A stretch of 64,000 nt of DNA, from assembly GCA_021399435.1 (NCBI GenBank), contig JAJTUP010000010.1:248001-312000 (forward strand), written 5' to 3'. The stretch is from Diaporthe sp. PMI_573 (Eukaryota; Ascomycota; Sordariomycetes; Diaporthales; Diaporthaceae). How positions within the stretch are numbered: position 1 is the stretch's first letter; every line of letters starts with the position of its first letter. The translations under genes and the position numbers were made by a program. Of this stretch, positions 34,874 to 46,187 are shown piece by piece. A model generated the notes under the pieces. The model searched no databases and was not told the DNA's origin. It worked only from the letters and a program-made list of their open reading frames with translations.

Positions 34874-34958
34874 ACCACCACCCAACCCTCCTGGATACGG
34901 TTCCTACGGCGACAAGAGTGGAGGCTACGGCAAATATGGCAGCTATGGCTCTTACTAA
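34568..34958 (+). CDS. secreted Gly-Tyr-rich, polyproline peptide
   Basis: Very small secreted protein of 100 residues. Exons 34568-34707 and 34796-34958 are joined over an 88-bp phase-2 intron. Residues 1-16 (MKLSTLLLSILPLTLA) are a signal peptide. A short acidic propeptide-like stretch ends in IEAR, after which the mature part would begin GGYGKYG. The mature sequence is two Gly-Tyr blocks sharing the motif SGGYGKYG/SGGYGNYG, separated by a run of about eighteen prolines, and ends YGSYGSY. There are no cysteines. Similar Gly-Tyr proteins occur in fungi as presumed wall or matrix components. Because it lies 1.8 kb from a UstYa-type oxidase, a peptide-precursor role is also possible, although no Lys-Arg Kex2 sites flank the blocks. 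No function is established. Confidence 0.75.
34837..34890. repeat. CCG/CCA polyproline-coding microsatellite
   Basis: Run of CCG and CCA codons encoding the long proline stretch of the Gly-Tyr peptide gene. It is prone to length change. Confidence 0.8.
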
Positions 34959-35659
34959 AAGGACCTGAGCGACGTCCTCGCTGCGGCTGCTCATTACCTG
35001 GAGTGATCTCAAGCAAATGGACGGGATGAGGGAAGGAACCGAGAGCGTGGGTTGTAATATCATTCAAAGTCGAATGCTTCAGCATTCAGAATTATATTGA
35101 ATTAATTTGGAGATGGCACGGGTAATGGGGACAGCTCCCCGTAGTTGCCACTCTGGACACCAAAGCTTATCAATAAAGCACTCGAAATCAAGTCATTCAT
35201 TTACCCATTCTCAATGATGTAGACAAACTCGTTGATGAGACTCCCTGTTACCACATATGCATGCGTTGAATTACATGTGCCCAATTTCGAAGTCTGTCGT
35301 GACATTGCCAGTATCGCAGTTGGGCCACGCCAGACCGGCCAGTCAGACCGAGTGGCAAAGGGACTACCGGTAGCCCTACCACGAACAAGTTCAGAAAAAA
35401 CAGTAGATTTCATGCCGCAGCCCCGCTTAGAAAATCAATGGAACCAACCCACAGACCAGTCATTTTCATGATTAGCCACGGTGACACAGCATGCGTTTGC
35501 AGGGCTAGTACACTAACCGTATGACTCGAGATCTACACTTGACTCCTCTCTCGGGCTTCTGCGGGGAAGAGATCAGAAGCCCGCCGACAGAGTACATCCC
35601 ATGCCGGACCCGGCAATCACCGACAAGAAGACCAACAAGCGCCTTGCCGAATTTCCCAT
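34959..35659. other. intergenic region before the Zn2Cys6 gene
   Basis: Probable terminator of the peptide gene and promoter of the regulator. No gene was recognised. Confidence 0.5.
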
Positions 35660-38342
35660 TTGTTGAACATGACAGATTCGAGCAAAACGACTTGGCTGTC
35701 TGGACAAGAAGACTTTTCAACCGCGGACGGACAAACATATCAAGTCCCGGATCCGCCGGTGACGGACGATGCAGACGCGAACCAGGATCATGCGTCGGCG
35801 AATAGAGTGGGGAACGCCGCGAAAGTAAAAGCAGGCGAACAATACCGAACGGCTTGCTTCCCGTGCCGAGCCGCGAAGCAGCGCTGCGACAGGCGACTAC
35901 CATGGTACGTCGTGTAGATGATAGCAGATGATGCGTTCCATGGTTCTTCTTGTTCCTTGACTGACGTTCTAGCGCAGCTCGCGGTGTACGTCTCAGGGAC
36001 AGACGTGCCGCTTCCCCCTTCGGTCATATCGTGGCCGCAAAGAAGGGAGCATAAAGTAGGAGACCTTGTTCATCATTCTAACCAACCGGCTAACATGCAT
36101 CAGCAAGCCAGAGACAGCCGAGAAGCTACTGTCGCGCATCAATGACAGCCCACTCAGAGACGAGGTCATCTCGGCCATACTCAAATCGTACACCCTCCAG
36201 AAACCCAGCAACAACTCACCGGATTCGCATGATGCCTATGGCACACCTGACTTCACCGTTGAGGAGGACTTCGGGTCAGACGATGCCGACATACCTGATG
36301 CCTCACAAACGCCATGCCCGTGCGTGAAGTTGAAGCGCGAGAGCCCAGTTGTGTCGCCCCTCCAGATCATGGCAGGTGCCTTCGCTGCTACTATGAGCCC
36401 TCCCCATCAATGCCTTGACAGCCAGTCACATGTCTCTTCCCTCGCTCCAATTTCGCAGGACAGCAACGCCGACACGGTGGACACTCGCTTAGTCGAGTAC
36501 TTTTGTATGTTTAGCGTGGCCTTCGATGATGGCGTGTTGTACATGTTCAGCTAATACTTCAATTCCTTCGCTTAATTACAGCCCCTCGCACAACGTACCA
36601 GAAAGACTGGCAAGTCTTGGCTTCACAGTCCATCAACTGCACCTTGAAACTGGAGACTACTGCCATCGACCCAATCGCCGCTCGCCTGGCTGATCAAAAC
36701 GATGCGGACCTATACTTCAAACTGTTGGTGGTGTGATTAGCCCCCCCTACTGGTCGGAATCACTGACGACTTTGTCCAGTTTCTTTCAGATCCGGAATCC
36801 GCTGGTGGGTGTGCTTGACCCTGACCTCCACACCCCTGAATACGTCCACGACTCATCCTTCACGCTCTTTTCTGTCATCTGCGCTCTCGGATGTGCGATA
36901 TCGACACGACCTCGAGATCAGATACTGTATCCCACGCTTATCTCGTTGGCAGAGTCCAATGTGCTGTGGTCGATTGCCGCCTCTGTTAAATCCCTCGAGA
37001 TCATTCAAGCCATCATCAACATGAAGTATTGGGCACCTGTTCACAGGAGACAGGCGGACGATCCCTACTGGCTACACATAAGTCATGTGAGCAGTCTACC
37101 AGCAAACAGATTGAGCACTTACTAATGAGTCTTCCGCCGCCAGGCCGGCCAACTAGCTAGGGAACTCGGCATCAATCGACCTTCAGCAGTCACAGCACAG
37201 GTCGAAGCCCTGACTGTCAACGCCACACCTGAGTTCAGAGAGCGGACCTTGCGCAACTTCGAGAGGACATGGCTCTATGTCTTCATAGCCGACAAGAGCT
37301 TCGGTATCATAACCGGCCGCTCCCCCACCGTGGCTTGGAAAGAACTCCCGTCGTGCCCGTTTCAGTGGTGGCGGAAACCGATGACCACTGTTGCCGATCG
37401 TATGATCAGCGGGATCATAGAAATAAGAGTCCAGATGGTGTGTTTTCCAATACATGTTATCCTGATGACTTCTCGTTAACATCAGCCGGAAACCAAGTTG
37501 GAGGGACTGGGACAGCTGGACCGCACCAAAAAGACGCTGCCTGCAATCACGTACCTACATACACGAGTGTATAGTTCCCTGGAGAAAACACGCAACACCC
37601 GGACCAGCGTCGAGGGAGTCCCGGAGCTTTCGGTCTTGGCCTTTTACATGGACCACAGCATCATGGTCTTCAACGCCCAAGCCCTACGAGACTTGATGGC
37701 AATCGACGACGCGGGCACCTCGGAAGAGTTGAAGAGCGTGTGCCGAAAGGCATTTGAAGTCGCCAAGAGAACGCTGGACCTCGTGCTCTCGGATCCGGTG
37801 ATGCAGGAGCTCAGATTGGGCTGGCACAACAATCAGTTTATCATGGTCGCTCACGCCATGACGGAGGTTATTCATGTGCGTCCTCCCATGAAAACTTCCA
37901 TTGCTGATAGCAGAGGGACTCGGGCACTTAAAGTCATGCAGAGAAGTGTGTGCTAATACTCATCAATATCCAGGCTATCAGGAGGGGGAATGTGAACCCG
38001 TCAGACATTGTCGACGCTACTTCAAGAATGAAGGCTGTCTCAAAATACTTGGAGCAAATGGCACGAGAGCTGCCAGCATCGTCCGCAGCCCATATCTATG
38101 CCAGCCTCTCCAAGGTTTTCTGTTCTCAACTCGACAGGATAATCAACCCCAACAACGGGGATGGAGGCCAGTCTTCCACTAGTGATCCCAACACAGGGGC
38201 TCCGGACTGGTTGAGAGCCCCCAATGATGGTTCAGACCCATTCACGTGGTTCGACATGGGCTTCTTGTACGGAGATCAAACGAGCTTTGGGTCTGGAGAA
38301 ATTGATAACGTGGAGGAACTTTACAACATGGTATTTCTCTGA
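35660..38342 (+). CDS. Zn2Cys6 transcription factor
   Basis: Fungal-type binuclear zinc cluster regulator of about 739 residues. Eight exons: 35660-35904, 35978-36055, 36104-36504, 36582-36727, 36790-37086, 37144-37437, 37486-37875, 37974-38342. The zinc cluster (residues 66-92) reads C-x2-C-x6-C-x5-C-x2-C-x6-C and is split by intron 1, which restores the fourth cysteine. A Ser/Asp-rich linker leads to the middle homology region (IRNPLVGVLDPDLHTPEYV, then WLYVFIADKSFGIITGR), characteristic of this class. The donor of intron 4 is uncertain by one codon. The second ATG (35669) is an equally good start. The gene sits between the UstYa-type/peptide pair and an MFS transporter, so it is a candidate pathway-specific regulator. 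The target genes are inferred only from position. Confidence 0.9.
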
Positions 38343-39283
38343 GGACTTATGCGATGCAGTCATTCTTTCTGTGGTAGGTAAGACTCTCTGAGATCCGTGC
38401 GTGGACCTGGTGATGACATTGCTCATACGCAGAGAACAACTACTGGTGTGCCGGCTCCACTATATCATCGCTGTAGCGCTATTACATCTGATATTATGGG
38501 CATAAAGGGTATATCATGATGAAAGGGAAAATTGAAAAGACAGGAGATCACTGTGCCCACAAAAGTGATGTGCAACTGTACAGGTTGCGGCTGTGAGCTG
38601 GTGTGTTGATATCTCAGGTTTGCCCAGTATCGCCAACGCTCTTACATATCTACCTAGCTCCTTGAAGTTCCAATACACAGTATGCATACACTCCACTGAG
38701 ATACTGTGAGATGGCATCTGCAAAAACATCCCATTCATCCGTGGTTCTCTATTAGATTAACCCTTCGTAAAACCTCGTTCGGGGACCACACTTGACATGG
38801 GGACCAGGCGCGGAGCTGACGACACTGTCCAAAACCATGGAGCGGTGAGGCTCGACTATGATATGTAAATTCACCATAATGGACAGCTCCAGTCGCATAT
38901 ATGGCCAATAGTAAGGCGTGAAACAGACCCAGAAAAAGGAGGAGAGCTCGGCCGCGGGGAATAAATCAAATCGCCGCAGACTACACCTGCAACTGGTCGG
39001 GGCATCAGATCTGGATTGGGACCCACCGAGAAAAGGAGCATCGGAGAATGCGTATTTTTAAGACATCCAAATTAATTGCTTGTCGCCGATTACGGTGTCT
39101 AGCTCGGGGAGGGGGGATAATTGATGACAGGTAAATTTTGGCCTGTCTTTCGTTATTAAGACTTTTTATATCTGCACAACTTACTTTGCCATAAGTCATT
39201 CTACACAAGATCAACCTTCTCGACCAGCCTCCATCGTTACGTCCTGCGCCCGAAAAAACCCAGTCTCTTGGACCTTCTTCGTT
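38343..39283. other. intergenic region, regulator to transporter
   Basis: Spacer with no recognisable gene. The right part is the promoter of the MFS gene, with a TTTTATA element at about 39164-39170. Confidence 0.5.
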
Positions 39284-40579
39284 ATGACATCGGAAAAGCC
39301 GCAAGAGCCTCAAATCGGATTCTCAGACAGTCCTCCAGAATCAACACACAACTCCATTCAAGACAGCGATGTGCCCTCTCAAACCCTCCCCGAGAGGAAT
39401 CCTGCTATACCAGAGGGTGGTTACGGCTGGGTCGTCACGATCAGCGTCGCCCTGATCAACGGCCATTCCTGGGGTATCAGCTCAGCATACTCGGTCTTCC
39501 TGGCGCACTTCCTAGCAACCGACACCTTCCCCGGCACTACCAAGCTACAGTACGCGCTCGTGGGGTCCCTAGCAGTGGGGTGCACGCTCCTCATCTCCCC
39601 CGTCGCCACCATCGCGGTCAGGGAAGTCGGGACCCGGCCGACCATGCTCGCCGGCGCGGTGCTACAGTCAGCCGGGCTAGCCTGCGCGAGCCTCTCGGGA
39701 CAGATATGGCACCTCCTGCTGTCGCAGGGTGTCCTGTTCGGGCTGGGCATGGGATTGCTGTTCCTCCCCACCTACGGCGTCATCCCCCAGTGGTTTACGA
39801 AGCGGCGGGCCCTGGCGAACGGCATAGCAATCTCCGGCTCGGGCCTCGGCGGCTTCGTCTACTCCCTCGGCGCTGGGGCGATAATCAGGAGCCTCGGCGT
39901 GGACTGGGCCTATCGCATCCTGGCCATTGTCTCTTTGGTGGTGAACGTGGCGTGCGCCCTGCTCATGAGAACCCGGTACGCGGCGCGGCCGCTGGCGTTT
40001 GACTGGTCGCTGCTCAAGAGGAGAGACTACATCCTAATCCTCGGTTTCGGCTTCTTCAGCATGTTGGGCCAATTTGTCCTCGTCTTTACTCTGGCTAATT
40101 ACGCCAATATCATTGGACTCGACGCGTCCCAGGCGGCTTGGATACCAGGCCTTTTCATGCTGGGGCAAGCAATAGGTCGACCGATCCTCGGCCGGCTCAG
40201 CGATTTGTACGGCCACGTCCAAATCGCCTTCTTTATGAGCCTGTTGTGTGGAATCTTCTCTTTGGCGATCTGGCTCAACGCCACATCTTTTGGGAGCCTC
40301 ATCGCCTTCGCGCTCGTGGCAGGACTCGTGGGAGGAGTATTCTGGGTCACGGCGGCGCCCGTGATGGCGCATGTTGTTGGTCTGGATAATTTGCCCTCCG
40401 GCTTGACCATTCTGTGGATGACGTTAGTCCTCCCATCTACCTTCAGCTCATCAATCGCGTTGCAGATCTTTGAGGAGACGGGCAAGTACACAGGCGCCCA
40501 AATTTTCACCGGGTTGACCTTTATTGCCGCTGGTTTATGTATGGTATATCTGTGGCGGTTACAGCTTGTTAAGTCATGA
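39284..40579 (+). CDS. MFS transporter, monocarboxylate-type
   Basis: Intronless 431-residue major facilitator. The N-terminal GGYGWVVTISVALINGHSWG is the signature of the fungal monocarboxylate/riboflavin transporter-like (MCT) branch. Around twelve hydrophobic segments follow, for example SQGVLFGLGMGLLFLPTYGV and LIAFALVAGLVGGVFWVTAA. The loop QWFTKRRALANGIAISGSG is typical of the family. It is a plasma-membrane or vacuolar transporter of organic acids or metabolites; members are found in secondary-metabolite loci as exporters. The substrate is unknown. It lies 940 bases downstream of the Zn2Cys6 gene on the same strand, so it is the best candidate for the regulator's target. Confidence 0.9.
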   Translation: MTSEKPQEPQIGFSDSPPESTHNSIQDSDVPSQTLPERNPAIPEGGYGWVVTISVALINGHSWGISSAYSVFLAHFLATDTFPGTTKLQYALVGSLAVGCTLLISPVATIAVREVGTRPTMLAGAVLQSAGLACASLSGQIWHLLLSQGVLFGLGMGLLFLPTYGVIPQWFTKRRALANGIAISGSGLGGFVYSLGAGAIIRSLGVDWAYRILAIVSLVVNVACALLMRTRYAARPLAFDWSLLKRRDYILILGFGFFSMLGQFVLVFTLANYANIIGLDASQAAWIPGLFMLGQAIGRPILGRLSDLYGHVQIAFFMSLLCGIFSLAIWLNATSFGSLIAFALVAGLVGGVFWVTAAPVMAHVVGLDNLPSGLTILWMTLVLPSTFSSSIALQIFEETGKYTGAQIFTGLTFIAAGLCMVYLWRLQLVKS

Positions 40580-40701
40580 CCTGAAAACATGTCCTCTTTT
40601 TAAATGCATGGTATTTTTTTTGGCAGAAGCTAGTGCATATATATGCCGGCCCACAAATTGCGAGTTGAAATTACTCATCATTCATCACTATATGTTCCGT
40701 G

Positions 40702-41088
40702 TCAGGAAGCCATAAACGACAGGGGGCATGGACGAGAGACCTTCTCAGCTTTTGAAGCGTGATGCTCATGTTGAACGCGCTCACACTCGAGGTACCCTTC
40801 GAGGATGAGGTTACCCTCGTCGAAGTCATCGGGATCAAATCTAAGTCCATGGGATAACTGAAAATTGATACGGTTCCCCCAATTATCCTTAATGAACCTA
40901 TACTTGGACGGCGGCTGGTAGGTGGATGATGAAGTCTCAGTATTATTGGCGGGCGCATTGTTTGCATCAGCTGAGTCGGCGGCACCCGGGCGGGAACCGG
41001 ACCCGGATGCTTTCTGGTGCGGCTTCGTGTCAGGCATGATGTGAGGTTGATGTGGGCTGGTAGATTTGATCAAAATGTCTTCAGGCAA
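40702..41088 (-). CDS. small conserved fungal protein, unknown function
   Basis: Intronless frame of 128 residues (111 if it starts at the second Met, 41037). The N-terminal half is a Ser/Asn/Ala-rich disordered stretch. The second half carries a compact block, KDNWGNRINFQLSHGLRF, then DPDDFDEGNLILEGYLE. Blocks of this kind recur in short uncharacterised fungal proteins. No signal peptide, membrane segment or catalytic motif is visible. It converges on the MFS gene with a spacing of about 120 bases. Function unknown. Confidence 0.6.
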   Translation of the reverse strand: MPEDILIKSTSPHQPHIMPDTKPHQKASGSGSRPGAADSADANNAPANNTETSSSTYQPPSKYRFIKDNWGNRINFQLSHGLRFDPDDFDEGNLILEGYLECERVQHEHHASKAEKVSRPCPLSFMAS

Positions 41089-41702
41089 GATGAAAAGGAT
41101 GGGAGTCTGGCAACACCCGGCCTATTTAAATCGAGCAAAAGGGGTGGACGCGGGGTTACATACTTTTAGGACAGTGTTTGTTTTGGGACCTTGTTTTGAA
41201 TAAAGCTTGTTGAAATGCCGAAACGTTGTCCACAAACAGGACCGAACCCAAAAAAAACAACTCAAGAAAAAAGAAAAAGGAAAAGGCCCTGAGATGATAT
41301 GATGCCTATGGATTGTGGCAGCCAAGGACCGTGTTGCATGGAGCAGCCGTCGACCGATTCGTAGAAAACCTATGTGATCTGGTACCAGGAAGCCCGTGAA
41401 AGTATCGTGGATGCAATACCACACGTGATAGTTCCGGAGTGTACACGGTAAGGGTTCATTACATCTGTGTGACTACTTGTGGGAATAGCGTCATCAAAGA
41501 CCAGGTCGGGCCAGCCAGTCACTCGCCCCTCGCGTGAGCTGAAATCAAGCTATCAAACTTAGTCATGAGCCCACGATTCTTGACGTCCATCCAATCCCCA
41601 CTATACCCCTCATCTTTCACCCCGGCCCAAGTTCCGATCTCGACTCCCCAGTCTCGCCATTCCGCCAGCCAGAATCGTCTTCGATCACACGCAGATCCGT
41701 GC
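41089..41702. other. intergenic region before thiamine pyrophosphokinase
   Basis: Divergent promoter region with A-rich tracts near 41250-41285. A frame starting at 41565 is in frame with the pyrophosphokinase but adds a non-conserved leader. No separate gene. Confidence 0.5.
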
Positions 41703-42701
41703 ATGCATGAGCGCGCCATGGCCGACCCGATTGAGTGGTACCCGGCCCGCATCCTCCAGGCACGGGCCGAAGGGGAGGACGGGCCCAACACCCCCAACTC
41801 ATTCGCCCTCATCATCCTCAACCAGCCACTCCGGGACGTGCCGACCCTGAAAAAGCTGTGGAAGAATTGTAAATTCACCAGTCCCTGCCCTTGAAACGTA
41901 CAATCCACCCCGTCCCCGAAACCCCATGCTGATGCACTGTCAGCATCTTTGCGCGTCGCAGTAGATGGCGGCGCAAACCGTCTCCTGGACGTTTGTGAAA
42001 ATGAAAATGACGACGATGCCGCCCTTTTCGTGAGACTCCTCCCTTCACCCCACCCCACTCACAAAAGACTGTCTCATGGTGTACTCACAATATCCCAGGA
42101 CAATCTCGACGCCATAGTAGGCGACCTGGACTCTCTCACCACCCAGGCCCGACAGTACTTTACCACGCGGGCCAGGCCAGCCAGGGTCATCCACGACCCA
42201 GAGCAGTACTCGACAGACTTTGGCAAGACGGTCAAGTGGATCCGCGACTCAACAAAAGGGACACGTGGCTCCTCCCCGTCGTCGGCGCCGGTGGACATCG
42301 TCGCCATGGGCGGGCTGGGCGGGCGCGTGGACCAGGGCCTGAGCCAGCTGCACCACCTGTACCTGTTCCAGACGTCGCCGGCCTACGGCGAGGGCAGGCT
42401 GTTCCTCGTCAGCGGCGAGTCGGTCACGTTCCTGCTCAAGGCGGGGAGGCACCGGATCCACGTGCGGGATGGGAAGGGGGGAGAAGGCAGGAGGGGGGAC
42501 GTGTTTGACAAGTACGCGGGCATCATCCCCGTCAAGGAGCCGAGCGTCATCACGCTGAGGGGGTTCGAGTGGGACGTCACGGGCTGGGAGACAGAGTTTG
42601 GCGGGCAGATGAGCACGAGTAACCATGTGCTGCCTGAGACGGAGGCGGTGGAGGTTGAGACGACGAAGGATGTGTTGTTTACTATTGCGTTGAAGAGGTA
42701 G
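41703..42701 (+). CDS. THI80: thiamine pyrophosphokinase
   Basis: Transfers pyrophosphate from ATP to thiamine to make thiamine diphosphate. Exons 41703-41868, 41944-42029 and 42099-42701 give 284 residues (279 from the next Met). The nucleotide-binding start FALIILNQPL is followed by LRVAVDGGANRLLD; DAIVGDLDSL and DPEQYSTDFGKTVKWI carry the conserved acidic residues. AMGGLGGRVDQGLSQLHHLY is the family's glycine-rich motif, and a thiamine-binding C-terminal domain ends VLFTIALKR. Intron 2 (69 bp) has no stop and is a multiple of three, so a retained form would insert 23 residues between conserved blocks. A THI-type riboswitch was not seen in the introns by eye. The enzyme is cytosolic and normally essential for thiamine use. 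Confidence 0.95.
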
Positions 42702-43155
42702 CCAGCCCTCGGAATTGATAAAGTCATAGAGTCGATGTTACCAAGCACAGGATGCTCACGATATGCAAACTGGCGCTGCGTTCGTCCCGTCTCTGTCTCC
42801 GGACACCTTGACTTGTTAACTCCCTAGAACCGTCCCAAAGCAAGTGTCAGCCCACCTGCCCACCTAGGACAAATGGTACTCACCAGCTTTGACAAATGGC
42901 AGGAAAAACTCCTAGCCGGGGGTTCATGTATGCTTGCAGGTTCAAGCGGACCTAGAAGTATTACAGGTGGAGGGACACGGGCGCGCAACAGGCTCAGTAA
43001 GTCGCCTAATTCCATTCCCATAGATGATACCGGCTGTTTCATGCCTAACCAAAACGCCATGCTCATGCAGATCTGATATACGACATTAATCCCATCCAAA
43101 AGAAACTAGCCTCCAAGTCGCCCGGCCAGCGCGAACCACCCCATTCCCACCCAGA
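42702..43155. other. intergenic, converging 3' ends
   Basis: Spacer between the ends of thiamine pyrophosphokinase and BOS1. No recognisable gene. Confidence 0.5.
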
Positions 43156-44036
43156 TCACCGCAGGAAATGCAGACACAACCAGCAGAACCCAAAGAATAC
43201 GACAACCCCCGCCCAAAAGATCCACTTGTCCTCCCTCGCCCTCCGCTCGATCATCCGGATAGTATCCCCAGAAACCCCAAGCGTGTTGGCGACCGAGTAA
43301 AGCCTCTTCTGCGTCCCCTTGAGCATCTCGCGCTGCGTGCCCAGGTCCCCGAGCACAGCCTGGCCCCGCGCGATATACTCGTCCAGCGCAGAGTTGGTGC
43401 TAGCAAAAAAGTTCTGCTCCCTCAGCGCGTGGTCCTCGCGCGTCACGTCGTTGCTGCCCATGCCGTACCCGCCACCACTACTGCTGCTCCCGCCAACGCC
43501 CGCCCCGCCGCTCGTATTCCGCACGTGGCCCCCGCCCCCACCATATCCACCATACGAGCTCGACGTCGCGGCCGCGCTGTTGGCGGCGTATGGGTTCTCG
43601 GGCGTCGCGGCGTAGGGCCTACGACCTAGCAGCTCGCCGCGGTCCTGGGCGTGGAGGGCGTCGTCGCGCGCTGCCTTTAGCGATTCAAACTCGCGGCGGT
43701 AGTCGGCCAGCTCGGTGCGGAAGTTTCGTATGCGCTCCGTGGCCTTTTCTTGCTTGGCCGGGTTGAGCTCTTGCTTCGCGAGGGAGTTGTACTCGTCGAT
43801 GGTGCGCTGGAAGGCGGTCAGGGAGGCGCTGAGGGAGCCCAGCGCGGCGGGGCTTATCGCGGCGGGTGAGGGGCCATTTGGGTTCGAGGAGGAGGGCGGG
43901 CTGGAGAGGTGGGCTAGGTCTTTGCGGATCGAGGTGCTCTGCTTGAGAGCGCCGTTGAAGGTTGTGTTCTGCGGGTTTGTTGTTGTTAGCTGTGGCTTCG
44001 AGGAGAGAGGAGTCATGGGGCGGAAGAGCTCACCAT
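43156..44036 (-). CDS. BOS1: BOS1, ER-Golgi Qb-SNARE
   Basis: Membrane SNARE for ER-to-Golgi vesicle fusion. The coding exons are 44036-44034 (only the ATG) and 43968-43156; a 65-bp intron starts directly after the start codon. Splicing gives the conserved N-terminus MNTTFNGALKQSTSIRKDLA, whereas an unspliced start at 44016 adds a non-conserved leader. The product has 271 residues. The N-terminal helical domain runs to about residue 120, followed by a Gly/Ser/Tyr-rich linker. The SNARE motif (about 190-245, including LDEYIARGQAVLGDLGTQRE) precedes a C-terminal tail anchor (WIFWAGVVVFFGFCWLCLHF). The glycine-rich linker is longer than in yeast Bos1, which is usual for filamentous fungi. Confidence 0.88.
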
Positions 44037-44882
44037 GTTGACGCTGTCGATGCTATGCGTTCATCGAGATGAAGAATGTGGAAAGGTGACAGCCACGGCG
44101 TTAGTTTGGTGTTGGATCGGGATTACGTTGCCTTGCTGGTGGCCAAAAGTTGACGACGATCTGGCATTTCGAACTGCCAGCGCGGCTCCCACCCTAAAGT
44201 TTGACCGCCTGCCTGAATCAGTTGCCGACCTCGGCAGATCTTGCTGGGTTGATAAGTGACAGGGGTATCCCAGTAAGCCATTCCCGCCTCAAACTTGACG
44301 ACGGCAGCCATTTGTCTTTACTTGAATTGTTTACTAAAATCATTTCGAAAAGTATGCAGCTGGATTAGATTTGCGAACACTCATAAACAAATCCAACTAT
44401 GCACACCATACGATACAGGGACATATTCGCTTCTGGTAGATTGTACCATTAAAACTCCTGCTTAGCCCCTGTCAACCACGAAGACTGCCTGCAGGAAGCC
44501 GACAATCTGGAAATCATCCGTCAAATAAGAAACCGCGCAAATCCGACTATTGTCAGCGTGCGTACGTTGGCCTCCAATCAGCCTGCGCTGCCTTCTGAAA
44601 CGGGAAAAGTCAAGCGAGACAAAACCGTAGATGGCCATGACCCCACGTCCTTGGAATAATGTGTCTTTACCCTGAGGTACTCACAGTCCCTGTCTACCTT
44701 GAGACTGTCTCAGTGACCAGTCTCGAGCTCTTGGACATAGAAAACCCCACCCGAGACTTCTTGTCCCAACTTCATGGCGCATATCAACGTGCCATAGGGG
44801 CAACAACAGACACATTGGCAAGAGACACCTGCCTGATAGGCTCTTCCTGGGTGTCTTTTCGGTATCAACGTGGCACAAGGCC
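44037..44882. other. divergent region, BOS1 / CorA-like
   Basis: Contains the BOS1 leader and the upstream region of the CorA-like gene. A plus-strand frame at 44659-44907 could include a 5' exon of the CorA-like gene but has no recognisable motif. Confidence 0.45.
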
Positions 44883-46187
44883 ATGGATGGATTGCGTGAG
44901 CGAATGAGGTCCGAGTTCTGGAGATGCCAAAAATTCGGGTTTCCTGAGACTTCCTTCAGCGTCGTTGAGGCACATAAGTCTCAGGGACCCCTCATACGGA
45001 CGACGACTACAAGCGGGAGTGTCAATGCTGGGGCCCTCCTCCAATGGTTCAATACTCAGCCAGCAGCACAAATAGGAGATAGATGGCGTTTCCAGCTAGT
45101 GAGAATCCGTCAAATTAGAGACATGAGTCTTCAGATCGACAGGCCCACATTCGAAGCTCTAATCAGGCGTTTACGAATCGATGAAACTGCTCTTTACATG
45201 TTCAGTCGACACATCGGTGGGATAGACCATGTCAAAGCGGACTCTACAGAGACGGGGGAAGAATCTATTACATCGTCGTTCCTACGCTCGGTGTTAGGGA
45301 CGGTGTTGTGGTCGCATGATAGAGGATCGAAACAAACGAGGGCAGTTTTCATCCCAAGGCCACGGGGAAACAGCGTCGAGGACAGCAACAAGGTATTCCA
45401 CGAGTTTGAGCGCACCATTGAACTTCAAAAAGCACTCATTGAACTGCCCTGCTTCCTCCAACTGGTCAGCGGAATCAACCTCGCCGAATGGCTCGACACC
45501 GTCATAGAGAACGAGCACACACATATACGACAGGCAGAGTCCTCCACCGGATGGGGCATGTGGGCCAACGAAAATGATCCCTCGCCACCCACAACACTGA
45601 ACTTGAATGACATGTCCAAAATGATGGGAACATCCGCTACGGCCCTGGCGAATGCGCTTCGCCACGCAGACCTGATAGCAGATTTTCTTGCTGCACAAGA
45701 GCTGGGACAGCCACTCACCACGGGGCCGCATGCCACAACCCAGACTTCGGAAACCGAGGCTCGGGAACTGGTGGAGCACTTGAGGGCACGGGTTGCCATC
45801 AGGAAGCGGGATGTCGAATATTTCCTACAGAGAGTAAACATCCAGCTGACTGTGGTATGATGCCTTGCCATCCATAAAGTGCCGAGTATGCATCAATGCT
45901 AACGATGGTAGTAGATCTTCAGCCTGGTCACTAAGGAGCAGACAGATGCGGCAAAAGCGGACAGCGAGGCGATGAAGGTCATTGCTATCATGACTATGCT
46001 ATTCCTACCGGGTACCTTCTTCGCAACGTGTTTTGCCGTGCCTACACTGCACTGGGATGACCAAAATGTGATATCAGACAGGTTTTGGGTCTACATCGCC
46101 TTTTCTGTGCCCTCTACAGTCCTTATCGGTATCTTCTACATGGGATGGCCAACCTTACATCGACACTTGCCAAAATGGCGTCTATGA
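44883..46187 (+). CDS. CorA-like divalent cation transporter family protein
   Basis: Predicted 414-residue protein in two exons, 44883-45854 and 45915-46187, with a 60-bp phase-0 intron. The bulk is a cytosolic helical domain that ends in long charged helices (TEARELVEHLRARVAIRKRD). The second exon encodes the hallmark end of fungal CorA-like proteins. There the helix EQTDAAKADSEAMKVIAIMT runs into TM1 (MLFLPGTFFATCFAV), a short loop, and TM2 (FWVYIAFSVPSTVLIGIFYMGW). The GMN motif of bacterial CorA is not visible, as in many fungal relatives, so Mg2+ transport itself is uncertain. The start at 44883 is the first ATG of the frame; an additional upstream exon cannot be excluded. Confidence 0.78.
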
